Part shown: piece after piece, positions 1-8,600 of the stretch | How the letters are laid out: the number at the start of each line of letters is the position of its first letter | Numbering within the stretch: the first letter of the stretch is position 1 | Source: Mycobacterium sp. ACS1612 | GTDB taxonomy: Bacteria > Actinomycetota > Actinomycetes > Mycobacteriales > Mycobacteriaceae | Reading direction: 5' to 3' | NCBI RefSeq assembly: GCF_001667505.1 | Contig: NZ_LZHZ01000032.1 | Coordinates: 62,001 to 126,000 of the forward strand | DNA length: 64,000 bases | Translations under genes and position numbers: made by a program | Notes under the pieces: model-generated | The model's input: only the letters and a program-made list of their open reading frames with translations | Told to the model about the DNA's origin: nothing | Databases searched by the model: none

Positions 1-120
1 TTCGGCGACCGGTCTGATGCGCACCTCGGCGCCTGCGGCCTCGGCGGCCGCCGCGACGCGCCGCGCCATCGTGGTGCCATGCCCGGTGGCGGAGTAGTAG
101 ATCACGGCGAGTTTGGTCAC
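1..120 (-). CDS. WrbA-like flavodoxin / NAD(P)H:quinone oxidoreductase, N-terminal part
   Basis: Only the first 40 codons lie in the window; the rest runs off the left edge. The reading starts at GTG (118-120) and gives a beta strand followed by YYSATGHGTTMA. This has the form of the FMN-phosphate-binding loop of flavodoxins and WrbA-type quinone reductases. The GTG overlaps the TGA of the phosphoribosyltransferase relic upstream (GTGA), so the two were probably co-translated. FMN binding is inferred from the motif. Which quinone or partner it uses cannot be told from this fragment. Confidence 0.7.
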   Translation of the reverse strand, partial: MTKLAVIYYSATGHGTTMARRVAAAAEAAGAEVRIRPVAE

Positions 121-439
121 GACACCACCCTAGGCAGGTTCGGGGCGGACCAGGGGAAGTCGATCCACCGATCGGTACGACGCCAGACGTACTCACAGTC
201 AACTGTCGAATGCGGCTTCTGGTACACCACCGCGCACCGGGCCTCGGCGACGTGTGCGGTGCAGAAATCGCGCACCAACCGCAACGTCTCGCCGGTGTCG
301 GCGACATCGTCGGCGATCAGCACCCGCGCGCGATCGCGAGAATCAGATCGGGTGTGAATCCGTCTGCGGCGACATCGGAAGCCAATTGCCTTGCAGCTGT
401 GCCGAATTGCTCCCACGTCAACGCCTCGCGCGGGGTCAC
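117..439 (-). pseudogene. Phosphoribosyltransferase gene broken by an internal deletion
   Basis: Two collinear pieces of a PRTase-fold protein lie in different frames. The N-terminal piece starts at GTG 439 and runs about 39 residues to DLILAIARG, then meets a stop after one more codon. The C-terminal piece resumes in the -1 frame at ARVLIADDVADTG, which has the form of the PRPP-binding loop (hydrophobic strand, then DD.ADTG), and continues about 70 residues to the TGA at 117-119. Intact homologues, as I remember them, are about 165 residues. Roughly 50 residues between the pieces are missing and the frame is lost. The joint falls in a short GC repeat around 322-332, as expected for a microhomology deletion. 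Both ends still overlap their neighbours by the GTGA pattern, so the gene used to be part of this operon. An assembly error is the alternative. Confidence 0.75.
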
Positions 440-1887
440 GGTGACAGCCTTGGCAGCTCTTTGATGCCGAATTCGCGGCGCAACACGCTGCGCGCAGCAT
501 AGTAACCAGCCATCCCGTGTACCCCGCCGCCGGGCGGTGTGGCCGAGGAGCACAAGTACACCTTCGGGATCGGTGTGCTCCACGGGTTCAGCCGTGGTGT
601 CGGACCTGTGAACGCGTGGAACAACGTGTTGCCGCCGACGCCGATGTCGCCGCCGACGAGGTTGGCGTTGTGGTCGGCCAACCGCGATGCGGGTACCGAT
701 CGGACCGCCACCACGATGTCCCGGAAACCGGGCGCGAACCGCTCGAAAATTCTTGTCACGGTCTCCCGCTGGTCGATCGGAGAACCCGAAGGCACGTGCG
801 CGTAGGTCCACAGCGGGCGTCTGCCTTCGGCGTCGATGCGGCTCGTGTCGGCGAGATGCGGCAACGCCGCAAGCACCATCGGCCATTCCGGATGACGACC
901 CGCGGCGGCTTCCCGCTCGGCATGCGCCATCTGCTCGCGCGTGCCACCCATGTGCAGCGTCGGGGCGTCGGCCAGTCGTGGTTCGGTCCAGGGGATTTCG
1001 TCGGACAGCACGAAATCGACCTTCGCGACACCGGGCCCGAAGCGGTAGCGCCGCAGGGCCTTTGCATAGCGGGTGGGCAACCGGTCGCGGTAGATCGACA
1101 GCAGCGCGGTGGGTGCGGTGTCGAAAAGCGCGACTCCTGAAGGGGGTTCGGTGATCTCCTGACCGGACGTCACCGTACCGCCGTGCGCCTTCAGATCCGC
1201 GATCAGCGCGTCGGGGATGGCTTGGCTGCCGCCAACGGGTATCGGCCAGCCGACAGTGTGTGCCAAGGTGGCCAGCATCAGTCCCGCACCGGCGGAAACC
1301 AGCGACGGCATCTGCGAAATGGTATGTGCTGCAACACCGGTGAACAAAGCCCGGGCGTCGACTCCGCTCAGTGCCCGCCAGGCTGGAGTGCCCTGCTCGA
1401 GCAGCCGTCGAGCAACCGCGAACGCGGCGATCAGATCGGTGGTCGGAATCGAACGCTTGTCGCCGAGCAGCACTTTGAGCACCGCGTCGTCGCGTTGGAC
1501 GAGCGGGCCGAGCAGGCGACGCCACGACTCGCCGTCGGTGAGCTCCGCGCAGGTGCGGTCCAGGTCGTGGTAGCCGACGGCGGACGGTTGGCCGGGCAGC
1601 GGGTTCGCATACGCCACTTCCGGGACCTTCAATGTCACGCCGCGGGCAGGCAGGTCGAACTCGGCGAGAAACGGTGAGGCCAGCGCCAGCGGATGCACCG
1701 CCGAACAGATGTCGTGCGCCACCCCGGAGAACTCCGGATCGGCCAGGGTGCGCGCGCCGCCGCCAAGGGTGGGTTGCGCCTCGAAGACCTGCACTGACAG
1801 CCCGGCCCTTGCGCAGATGACAGCGGCCGCCAGGCCGTTGGGGCCACTACCGACGACGGTGACGTCCACCTCAGTATTGAAGCCCAC
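436..1887 (-). CDS. FAD-dependent oxidoreductase, phytoene-desaturase-like
   Basis: The product is 483 residues from GTG 1887. It opens with a dinucleotide-binding strand and loop ([12 protein letters not shown]), then an FAD ribose-binding acidic residue (VFEAQ) and a GGGARTL turn, as in the NAD(P)/FAD amine-oxidase and phytoene-dehydrogenase superfamily. The C-terminus has the second FAD-binding segment ([16 protein letters not shown]). The longer open frame reaches 2091 but would overlap serA and adds Arg-rich sequence with no family resemblance. The start chosen is 14 bp from the divergent serA start. The TGA overlaps the GTG of the phosphoribosyltransferase relic. The substrate is unknown; carotenoid-type desaturation is only a fold-level guess. 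Confidence 0.8.
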   Translation of the reverse strand: MGFNTEVDVTVVGSGPNGLAAAVICARAGLSVQVFEAQPTLGGGARTLADPEFSGVAHDICSAVHPLALASPFLAEFDLPARGVTLKVPEVAYANPLPGQPSAVGYHDLDRTCAELTDGESWRRLLGPLVQRDDAVLKVLLGDKRSIPTTDLIAAFAVARRLLEQGTPAWRALSGVDARALFTGVAAHTISQMPSLVSAGAGLMLATLAHTVGWPIPVGGSQAIPDALIADLKAHGGTVTSGQEITEPPSGVALFDTAPTALLSIYRDRLPTRYAKALRRYRFGPGVAKVDFVLSDEIPWTEPRLADAPTLHMGGTREQMAHAEREAAAGRHPEWPMVLAALPHLADTSRIDAEGRRPLWTYAHVPSGSPIDQRETVTRIFERFAPGFRDIVVAVRSVPASRLADHNANLVGGDIGVGGNTLFHAFTGPTPRLNPWSTPIPKVYLCSSATPPGGGVHGMAGYYAARSVLRREFGIKELPRLSP

Positions 1888-1893
1888 TACGCT
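1888..1893 (+). promoter_or_regulatory. -10 box of serA
   Basis: TACGCT fits the mycobacterial TANNNT consensus and lies 8 nt before GTG 1902. That favours a leaderless serA transcript starting at GTG 1902 rather than GTG 1896, which would be only 2 nt away. The box is also in the leader of the divergent FAD oxidoreductase gene. Confidence 0.5.
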
Positions 1894-1901
1894 CTGTGAA
1901 C

Positions 1902-3485
1902 GTGAGTCTTCCCGTTGTGTTGATTGCCGACAAACTGGCTGAATCGACGGTCGCCGCGCTCGGCGACCAGGTAGAGGTCCGCTGGGTCGACGGCCCGGAC
2001 CGAGAGAAGCTGCTGGCAGCGGTTCCGGACGCCGATGCGCTGTTGGTGCGCTCGGCGACCACCGTCGACGCCGAGGTGCTGGCCGCCGCACCCAAGCTCA
2101 AGATCGTCGCCCGCGCAGGCGTCGGCCTGGACAACGTCGACGTCGACGCCGCCACCGCCCGCGGTGTGCTGGTGGTCAACGCGCCGACGTCCAATATTCA
2201 CAGCGCGGCCGAGCACGCCTTGGCGCTGATGCTGGCCGCCGCGCGGGAGATCCCCGCGGCGGACGCGTCGCTGCGCGAGCGCACCTGGAAGCGGTCGAAG
2301 TTCTCCGGCACCGAGATCTACGGCAAGACGGTCGGCGTGGTGGGGTTGGGCCGCATCGGTCAACTGGTAGCGCAGCGACTGGCCGCGTTCGGCACCCACG
2401 TCGTCGCGTACGACCCGTATGTGTCGGCGGCGCGCGCCGCACAGTTGGGGATCGAATTGCTGACCCTCGACGAGCTGCTGGCGCGGGCCGACTTCATCTC
2501 CGTGCATTTGCCGAAGACTCCGGAGACCGCCGGGCTGATCGGCAAGGAGGCGCTGGCCAAGACCAGGCCAGGGGTGATCATCGTCAACGCCGCCCGTGGC
2601 GGTCTGGTCGACGAGGAGGCGCTGGCTGACGCGGTGCGGTCCGGGCATGTGCGCGCGGCGGGCATCGATGTGTTCGCGACGGAGCCCACCACCGACAGCC
2701 CGTTGTTCGAACTGCCCCAGGTGGTCGTCACGCCGCACCTGGGCGCATCGACCGCCGAGGCGCAGGACCGCGCGGGCACCGACGTCGCCGAGAGCGTGCG
2801 GCTGGCGCTTGCCGGTGAGTTCGTGCCCGACGCGGTCAATGTCGGTGGCGGTGTTGTCGGTGAAGAGGTCGCACCGTGGCTCGATCTGGTCCGCAAACTC
2901 GGCGTGCTCGTCGGCGTGCTGTCCAGTGAGCTGCCCGTGTCGCTTGCGGTTCAGGTTCGCGGCGAGTTGGCCTCCGAACAGGTTGAGGTGCTGCGACTTT
3001 CGGCGCTGCGCGGACTGTTCTCGGCTGTCATCGAGGACCCGGTGACGTTCGTGAACGCGCCCGCGCTGGCCGCCGAACGTGGTGTGCAGGCCGAGATCAG
3101 CACGGCTACCGAGAGTCCCAACCACCGCAGCGTCGTCGATGTGCGGGCGGTGTACGCCGACGGTTCGACGGCCAACGTCGCGGGCACGCTGTCAGGGCCG
3201 CAGCAGGTCGAGAAGATCGTCCAGATCAACGGCCGCAACTTCGATCTGCGCGCTGAGGGTGTTTACCTGATCGTGAACTACATAGATCAGCCCGGCACGC
3301 TCGGCAAGATCGGCACCCTGCTCGGCAGCGCCGACATCAACATTCACGCGGCTCAACTCAGCGAGGACGCCGAAGGGCCCGGCGCAACCATCCTGCTGCG
3401 CGTCGACCGCGACGTTCCCGCCGACGTTCGCGCCGCGATCAGCGATGCCGTCGGCGCCAAACTGCTGGAAGTGGTGGACCTGTAA
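1902..3485 (+). CDS. serA: D-3-phosphoglycerate dehydrogenase
   Basis: Oxidises 3-phosphoglycerate with NAD+, the first step of serine synthesis in the cytosol. The 527-residue product is the long mycobacterial form: a substrate/NAD domain, an intervening domain and a C-terminal ACT domain. Visible landmarks are the Rossmann loop GLGRIGQ, the conserved Arg in NAARGG, the catalytic His in [10 protein letters not shown], and an ACT domain beginning near [17 protein letters not shown]. In M. tuberculosis SerA the ACT and intervening domains give serine feedback inhibition; that is family knowledge. The start at GTG 1902 matches the known N-terminus [11 protein letters not shown] and the -10 spacing; GTG 1896 is the alternative. 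The TAA overlaps leuB's ATG by one base. Confidence 0.97.
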   Translation: MSLPVVLIADKLAESTVAALGDQVEVRWVDGPDREKLLAAVPDADALLVRSATTVDAEVLAAAPKLKIVARAGVGLDNVDVDAATARGVLVVNAPTSNIHSAAEHALALMLAAAREIPAADASLRERTWKRSKFSGTEIYGKTVGVVGLGRIGQLVAQRLAAFGTHVVAYDPYVSAARAAQLGIELLTLDELLARADFISVHLPKTPETAGLIGKEALAKTRPGVIIVNAARGGLVDEEALADAVRSGHVRAAGIDVFATEPTTDSPLFELPQVVVTPHLGASTAEAQDRAGTDVAESVRLALAGEFVPDAVNVGGGVVGEEVAPWLDLVRKLGVLVGVLSSELPVSLAVQVRGELASEQVEVLRLSALRGLFSAVIEDPVTFVNAPALAAERGVQAEISTATESPNHRSVVDVRAVYADGSTANVAGTLSGPQQVEKIVQINGRNFDLRAEGVYLIVNYIDQPGTLGKIGTLLGSADINIHAAQLSEDAEGPGATILLRVDRDVPADVRAAISDAVGAKLLEVVDL

Positions 3486-4495
3486 TGAAACTGGCGATCA
3501 TTGCCGGCGACGGCATCGGCCCCGAGGTCATCGGCGAGGCGCTCAAGGTCCTCGACGCGGTGGTGCCCGGCGTCGAGAAGACGAACTACGACCTCGGCGC
3601 GCGGCGCTACCACGCCACCGGCGAGGTGCTGCCCGACTCGGTGATCGACGAGTTGCGGGACCACGACGCGATCCTGCTCGGCGCCATCGGTGACCCGTCG
3701 GTGCCAAGCGGTGTGCTGGAACGAGGCCTGCTGCTGCGCATCCGGTTCGAACTCGACCACCATGTCAACCTGCGCCCGTCGCGGTTGTACCCCGGTGTCG
3801 AGAGCCCTCTGGCCGGTGACCCCGACATTGATTTCGTTGTCGTCAGGGAGGGCACCGAAGGTCCGTACACCGGCAACGGCGGAGCGATCCGGGTCGGCAC
3901 GCCACACGAGATCGCCACCGAAGTCAGCGTCAACACCGCGTTCGGCGTCCAGCGTGTCGTACACGACGCGTTCCGCCGCGCGCAGCAGCGCCGCAAGCAT
4001 CTGACGCTGGTGCACAAGAACAATGTGCTGACGTTTGCAGGCGCCTTGTGGTGGCGCACGGTGCAGGAGATCGCTGGGCAATACCCCCATGTGGAGATCG
4101 CGTATGAGCATGTGGATGCGGCGACGATTCACATGGTGACCGACCCCGGCCGGTTCGACGTGATAGTCACCGACAATCTGTTCGGCGATGTCATCACCGA
4201 TCTTGCCGCCGCTGTGTGCGGTGGGATCGGGCTCGCCGCGAGCGGCAACATCGATGCGACGCGGAAGAATCCGTCGATGTTTGAACCCGTTCACGGCAGC
4301 GCGCCGGACATCGCCGGCCAGGGCATCGCCGATCCGACCGCGGCGATCATGTCGGTGGCGCTGCTGCTGTCCCACGTCGGTGAACACGACGCCGCGGCCC
4401 GAGTGGACAAAGCCGTCGAGCAGCATCTCGCCACCCGGGGCGACGAAAAGCTGACCACCACACAGCTTGGCGAGCGGATCGCGGCCAGCCTCTAG
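3485..4495 (+). CDS. leuB: 3-isopropylmalate dehydrogenase
   Basis: Carries out the NAD-dependent oxidative decarboxylation of 3-isopropylmalate in leucine synthesis. The product has 336 residues, which is the short actinobacterial form. Family features visible are the N-terminal [10 protein letters not shown], the substrate-binding Arg cluster around [17 protein letters not shown], the VHKNNVL segment with a catalytic Lys, and the acidic metal ligands in TDNLFGD. The NAD-binding [11 protein letters not shown] follows near residue 275. The ATG shares one base with the serA stop (TAATG), so translation is coupled. leuC and leuD are 7 kb away behind their own regulator. Confidence 0.97.
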   Translation: MKLAIIAGDGIGPEVIGEALKVLDAVVPGVEKTNYDLGARRYHATGEVLPDSVIDELRDHDAILLGAIGDPSVPSGVLERGLLLRIRFELDHHVNLRPSRLYPGVESPLAGDPDIDFVVVREGTEGPYTGNGGAIRVGTPHEIATEVSVNTAFGVQRVVHDAFRRAQQRRKHLTLVHKNNVLTFAGALWWRTVQEIAGQYPHVEIAYEHVDAATIHMVTDPGRFDVIVTDNLFGDVITDLAAAVCGGIGLAASGNIDATRKNPSMFEPVHGSAPDIAGQGIADPTAAIMSVALLLSHVGEHDAAARVDKAVEQHLATRGDEKLTTTQLGERIAASL

Positions 4496-4497
4496 AC

Positions 4498-5112
4498 GTG
4501 GCGACGCTGTCTCGGCAGTGCTGGTTGTTCGCGATCGGGTCGACGTTGTTCGCGTTCGCGACGATGCCGGGGGCGTCCGCCGTCGCAGGTGCCGGGTTGG
4601 CCAACCTGTTGTGTTTCATCGGCTCCTGGTTCTTCACCACCGCTGCCTGGATGCAGTTGGTGTTGGCCGGTCCTGCGCTGCGGATCGGCTGGCTCTCCGC
4701 GGCTACGCAATTCGCGGGCACGATCCTGTTCAACGTCAGCACCGGCGCCGCGTTGTGGGCTCACGCGGTCAAACCGGAGCGGCGCCTGGTGTGGGCGCCG
4801 GATTTCGTCGGCTCGTTGGCGTTCCTGGTGAGCGGAGCGCTTGGCGTCTTCGCGGTCACCGCCGTCGTCGGGCTCTTCGAGTTGAAAAACCGTGAGTGGC
4901 AGGCCGAGTGGATCAACATGATCGGGTGCGTGGCGTTCGGCGTGTCCGCGCTGGGCGCGTTCGTGACGACGTCGGGTGTCACCGAGGACGCGCTGCTCGC
5001 GAACACCGGCACGTTCGTGGGAGCCCTGTGTTTCCTCGTGGCGGCTGTGCTGATTCTTCCGCGGCGGTCTAAAAGTGTTAGTGCCGGTGATGCGTGCCCC
5101 AGTGATGCTTGA
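4498..5112 (+). CDS. YrhK-type integral membrane protein
   Basis: The 204-residue hydrophobic protein has about five membrane segments (around residues 8-25, 30-50, 60-80, 100-125 and 140-185). Its Trp- and Ala-rich helices resemble the YrhK-like family. The GTG at 4498 is two bases after the leuB stop, so it is co-transcribed with leuB. No catalytic motif is visible and no function is assigned. The last 35 bases overlap the convergent secreted-protein gene. Confidence 0.7.
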   Translation: MATLSRQCWLFAIGSTLFAFATMPGASAVAGAGLANLLCFIGSWFFTTAAWMQLVLAGPALRIGWLSAATQFAGTILFNVSTGAALWAHAVKPERRLVWAPDFVGSLAFLVSGALGVFAVTAVVGLFELKNREWQAEWINMIGCVAFGVSALGAFVTTSGVTEDALLANTGTFVGALCFLVAAVLILPRRSKSVSAGDACPSDA

Positions 5113-5437
5113 CGGCACCACCCGATGCGGTGTCATCGGACGCCGACACGAACGCCTTCGAGGTGGGTGTCGACCCTTCGGTGGTCGACGGGGTACCGGT
5201 CCTCGACGAGGATGTCTTCGACTTGTGTGACGCCGACGCGGACGTGCTCGTCGTCGAAGAACCCTTGCTGTAGCCACCGTTCGGCGTCGCTTTCGCGGAG
5301 GTGCGGACGATGTGTTGCGTCGAGGCGTGCGTGTTCCCGGACGCCGACGGCGCGGCGGCAGCGGGGCCGGCGAGTGCGACGCTCAGTCCCGCGGTGGCCA
5401 CCCCGATGGCGAGAAATGCTGGAACAGGCCTGCCCAT
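5078..5437 (-). CDS. Small Ser/Thr-rich secreted protein
   Basis: The 119-residue product begins with a signal peptide: a short positive start, a hydrophobic run to about residue 22, then a GPAAAAPSA stretch that would suit signal peptidase I cleavage near residue 28. The mature part is low complexity, dominated by Ser, Thr, Lys and Ala, and ends in a His-rich tail (HHWGTHHRH) that could bind metal; this is inference. A ribosome site AGGAGA lies in front of the ATG. Its 3' end overlaps the convergent YrhK-type gene by 35 bp. I recognise no family. It could be a cell-wall-associated or glycosylated protein. Confidence 0.6.
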   Translation of the reverse strand: MGRPVPAFLAIGVATAGLSVALAGPAAAAPSASGNTHASTQHIVRTSAKATPNGGYSKGSSTTSTSASASHKSKTSSSRTGTPSTTEGSTPTSKAFVSASDDTASGGAVKHHWGTHHRH

Positions 5438-5573
5438 ACCGATTGTCTCCTTACATTTGCGTCAAATACCCAAGCGGCACAACGAATCCAACCAGCAGCC
5501 TAGAACGCTGATTTGAATTCCCTTATGCCCGAAGCGACAAAACGCGGATTGGCAGCGAACTCGCAGAAGACGT

Positions 5574-6005
5574 TCAGCGAGACTTCACGCGGCGTTGAAT
5601 CTCTTTGACCGCAGCCCAATTGACGGCCGGCCGCTTGAGTCCGCGCTTGTCGAGATACTTCTGGGCCGAAGCGTTGTTGCTCCTGAGGAATTGGAGGAAC
5701 GCCAGTTTCGACGGGGCGTCGAAATGGGTGCTCTGGAACACCCAGCGCTCACCGCGACGCTCGATGCGGCCCTTGATCTGGATCATCTGCAGGTGCCACA
5801 TCTTGTCGTCGTGGCTGTGGGACAACAAGTTGGCAGGCCCTTCGAGGATGCGTAGCTCCGGCGGAAAATGCACCGGCAGCGCTCCGGTCGCGGAGTCGTA
5901 GCCGGAAGTTGCGACGCGGACGCTGACCGGGTACCCGTCCTCGTCGACACCGGTCACCACGGTCTCGCCGAACTTGGCCAACCATTTCGCCGCCTCAGCC
6001 CACAT
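5574..6005 (-). CDS. Flavin split-barrel-like protein, second of a pair
   Basis: The product is 143 residues from ATG 6005 (MWAEAAKWL). Beta-strand-rich sequence (TVVTGVDEDGYPVSVRV, then MIQIKGRIERR) resembles the FMN-binding split barrel of the pyridoxamine-phosphate-oxidase superfamily. A HDDKMWHLQM segment and a basic C-terminus follow. It overlaps the upstream gene by 11 bp, so the two are translated together and may form a complex. No substrate can be named, and the family assignment is moderate. Confidence 0.6.
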   Translation of the reverse strand: MWAEAAKWLAKFGETVVTGVDEDGYPVSVRVATSGYDSATGALPVHFPPELRILEGPANLLSHSHDDKMWHLQMIQIKGRIERRGERWVFQSTHFDAPSKLAFLQFLRSNNASAQKYLDKRGLKRPAVNWAAVKEIQRRVKSR

Positions 6006-6501
6006 GGTGCACCTCGCTGAGGTCGAGGTCCTGCGGGGCGACTGCGAAATCACGAGTGGGCCAGAACCATCCCCGATGCGGTGTCACATAGATCAGGATG
6101 CGCATGTAATACGACCACCACATCCGCTTGCCCAGCCATGTGCTCCACAGCGCGCCCGACGGCTGCCGGGCGGACAAGGTTTCGGCGAGGCGCACGAAGT
6201 CCTTGTCCGATGAGACGTCGGTGACGATGCGGTCTTCGGCGCTGGCGTCACCTTGGATCAGCACCGCTGCGGGCGCGGGGACCCCACTTCCGGTCGGCTC
6301 GGAGAACAACATGCTGACTTTCGGATTGCGCCGGATGTTGAACGCCTTCTGTGGCAGGCCGACGCTGGTTGTCAGCAGAAAGCGGCCGTCGTCGAGCAAT
6401 ATCGGAGTCACCGGCCACGTGACCGGCGAACCGTCACGCGAGAACGTGGTGAATTCGCACGTGAAGTACTTGTTGATGACATCCAGCGGTGACGTGGCCA
6501 C
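5995..6501 (-). CDS. Pyridoxamine 5'-phosphate oxidase-family protein
   Basis: The 168-residue protein starts at GTG 6501. It shows the usual family pattern: a first strand (FTTFSRDGSPVTWPVTPI), a second strand (GRFLLTTSV), then KAFNIRRNPKVSMLFSEP. The last resembles the FMN/F420-phosphate-binding segment of split-barrel oxidoreductases. In mycobacteria many such proteins use F420 or bind heme or flavin, so the cofactor is open. A Trp- and Tyr-rich tail (MWWSYYMRILIYV) follows. The gene is first in a two-gene unit with the downstream split-barrel gene. Confidence 0.75.
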   Translation of the reverse strand: MATSPLDVINKYFTCEFTTFSRDGSPVTWPVTPILLDDGRFLLTTSVGLPQKAFNIRRNPKVSMLFSEPTGSGVPAPAAVLIQGDASAEDRIVTDVSSDKDFVRLAETLSARQPSGALWSTWLGKRMWWSYYMRILIYVTPHRGWFWPTRDFAVAPQDLDLSEVHHVG

Positions 6502-6528
6502 GTGCGGAGCGTAACCCTGTGAAGTTGC

Positions 6529-7728
6529 TCAATGGTCGTTATCGACAGGAACGAGCGGCAATGCGATGAGCGGGAACAACGCGCAGACGGCAAATGCGAC
6601 GGGGTAGCCGGCGGCGCCGATCAGTGCGCCGAACAATGGCGGCGCCACCCCAGCGGTGAACAGCTGGCTGGTGTTCTGGGTGCCCAGCGCGCGGCCGCTC
6701 CAGAACGGCCCCGCGATCTCGGCGATGGCCGTGAACGCTAACCCGTTGTCGGACACGGTGATCACCGAAGCGATCATCATCACCGCGACGCTGACGGGGG
6801 AGTCGAGCCAGTCGGTCAGCGCCAGCAGACCCATCGAGGCCGCAGCGCCCATGGCGATGGTGCGTATCGGGCGCAGGCGAGAGCCGACCATGTCCGACCA
6901 GCGGCCCGCCGCGATTCGTCCAGCGGCGCCCAATAATTGGGCGGCGGTCACCATCGCGCCCGCCGACGTGGCCGACCAACCGCGGTCACTCATCAGCCAC
7001 ACCAGCGTGAACGTCCACACCAACACCTGCGGTGCCACCAATAGGCACGACACCGCGTGAATGCGCCACAGCACCGACGATCCGCGGTAGGGGTTGGCCA
7101 GGTCGGCTTGGTCCGCCTCGTGTCGTGGTGGACGCGGCGGGTCGAGCACGGCGATCGCGCACACCACCGCGGACACCGCACAGACCACGGCCGGAAACAG
7201 CAGCGTCACCGACACGCTGTGGCTTTCCGCCAGCCGCGGAATCACCAAGGCGCCCAGCCCGACTCCCAGCGGTTGCGCGGTCTGCCGAATACCCATCACG
7301 AGGCCGCGTCGTTGCGGCGGGAACCATCCGACCACCAGGCGGCCGCTGGCCGAATTGCTGCTGGCCGCCGCCATGCCGCCGAGCAACAGGAAGGCGCCGA
7401 CTGCGATGAGTGAGTGCACCGATGCCGCCGCGAACGCTGCGGCCGCGGTCAGCGCCGAACCCAGCGCCAACACGATGCGTTCACCCACCCGGTCGACGAT
7501 GTAGCCCCACGCGATCAGCGTGAGCACCATGCCGAAGCTGGGCATCGAGGACAGCAGGCCGGCTTTGGCCAGATCGAGGCCGCGTTCGGTGTGCAACGTG
7601 GGAATGAGGAATGCCGCGCCGTTGATGAAGACGTTGGCGCACAGTGTCGCGCTGAGTGCGATGACCAACATGGACCAGCGGCGCACGGAGCTGATCGTCT
7701 CGATGGACACCCGCACATCGTCGCACAA
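6529..7728 (-). CDS. MFS transporter
   Basis: The 399-residue protein has 12 predicted membrane helices. The loop-2 signature is GYIVDRVGERIVLALG, after the second helix. Another cytoplasmic loop (GRWSDMVGSRLRPI) occurs in the second half, as in major facilitator proteins. The position beside the FAH hydrolase and gltX matches Rv2994 of M. tuberculosis, an efflux-like membrane protein. The first possible start is TTG 7728; GTG 7716 (VRVSIET) is equally likely. It is transcribed divergently from the FAH gene across about 86 bp. The substrate is unknown. Confidence 0.85.
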   Translation of the reverse strand: MCDDVRVSIETISSVRRWSMLVIALSATLCANVFINGAAFLIPTLHTERGLDLAKAGLLSSMPSFGMVLTLIAWGYIVDRVGERIVLALGSALTAAAAFAAASVHSLIAVGAFLLLGGMAAASSNSASGRLVVGWFPPQRRGLVMGIRQTAQPLGVGLGALVIPRLAESHSVSVTLLFPAVVCAVSAVVCAIAVLDPPRPPRHEADQADLANPYRGSSVLWRIHAVSCLLVAPQVLVWTFTLVWLMSDRGWSATSAGAMVTAAQLLGAAGRIAAGRWSDMVGSRLRPIRTIAMGAAASMGLLALTDWLDSPVSVAVMMIASVITVSDNGLAFTAIAEIAGPFWSGRALGTQNTSQLFTAGVAPPLFGALIGAAGYPVAFAVCALFPLIALPLVPVDNDH

Positions 7729-7802
7729 CGTCTCAGGATGCCGAATCTGCGTTCCATATAGTGAGACATCGGACAGGACGGGGATGTCGGGTCAGCGGCC
7801 AC

Positions 7803-7808
7803 TAGGCT
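7803..7808 (+). promoter_or_regulatory. -10 box of the FAH-gltX operon
   Basis: TAGGCT (TANNNT) stands 6 nt before ATG 7815, the spacing of a leaderless transcript. There is no Shine-Dalgarno sequence between the box and the ATG. Confidence 0.5.
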
Positions 7809-7814
7809 GAGGCC

Positions 7815-8600
7815 ATGCGCCTTGGTCGAATCGCCAGTCCGGACGGAGTGGCCTTTGTCAGCATTGAGGGAAACAGCGACGACCCGGCGGAGGCGGTCGC
7901 CAGGGAAATCGCCGAGCATCCCTTCGGTACGCCCAACTTCACGGGCCGCCAATGGCCGCTCGCCGACGTGCGCCTGCTGGCTCCGATACTCGCGAGCAAG
8001 GTGGTCTGCATTGGGAAGAACTACGCCGCGCACATCGCCGAGATGGGGGGCGGCGATTTCCCGGACCCGGTCATCTTCTTGAAGCCCAACACCGCAATCA
8101 TCGGGCCGAATGTGCCGATCCAGATGCCTGCCGACGCCCATCCGGTGCACTTCGAAGGTGAACTGGCAGTGGTGATCGGACGCCCGTGCAAGGACGTGCC
8201 CGCCGCGCGGGCCGCCGAGAACATCCTCGGCTACACCATCGGCAATGACGTGACCGCACGCGATCAACAGAAGAAGGATGGCCAGTGGACCAGGGCGAAG
8301 GGCTACGACAGCTTCTGTCCCATCGGCCCGTGGATCGTCACCGACCTCGACCCGGCGGACCTCAGCCTTCGCACCGAGGTCAACGGTGAGGTCAAGCAGG
8401 ACAGTCGGACGTCGCTGCTGATCCACGACATCGGTGCCATCGTCGAGTGGATCTCGGCGGTGATGACGCTGCTGCCCGGTGACCTGATTCTCACCGGCAC
8501 ACCCGAGGGCGTCGGGCCCATCGAGGACGGCGACACCGTCAGCGTCACCGTCGAGGGTATCGGCACGTTGAGCAATCCTGTTGTGCGCAAGGGAAAATGA
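7815..8600 (+). CDS. Fumarylacetoacetate hydrolase-family protein
   Basis: The 261-residue protein has the FAH beta-roll domain: [14 protein letters not shown], then KPNTAIIGP. The metal-binding acidic residues are in [11 protein letters not shown], followed by [14 protein letters not shown] and the C-terminal [10 protein letters not shown]. Family members hydrolyse or decarboxylate acylpyruvates and related diketo acids using Mg2+ or Mn2+. The exact substrate here is unknown, as for the M. tuberculosis orthologue Rv2993c. The stop overlaps the gltX ATG by four bases, so the two form an operon. Confidence 0.88.
   Translation: MRLGRIASPDGVAFVSIEGNSDDPAEAVAREIAEHPFGTPNFTGRQWPLADVRLLAPILASKVVCIGKNYAAHIAEMGGGDFPDPVIFLKPNTAIIGPNVPIQMPADAHPVHFEGELAVVIGRPCKDVPAARAAENILGYTIGNDVTARDQQKKDGQWTRAKGYDSFCPIGPWIVTDLDPADLSLRTEVNGEVKQDSRTSLLIHDIGAIVEWISAVMTLLPGDLILTGTPEGVGPIEDGDTVSVTVEGIGTLSNPVVRKGK

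Noticed and set aside
1887..3125. 412-residue open frame antisense to serA
   Set aside because: It is a high-GC shadow with biased composition; serA on the plus strand has all family motifs.
5574..6501. The two split-barrel genes as one frameshifted gene
   Set aside because: Each has its own start and a nearly complete fold-length product, and the 11-bp overlap is normal for coupled genes.
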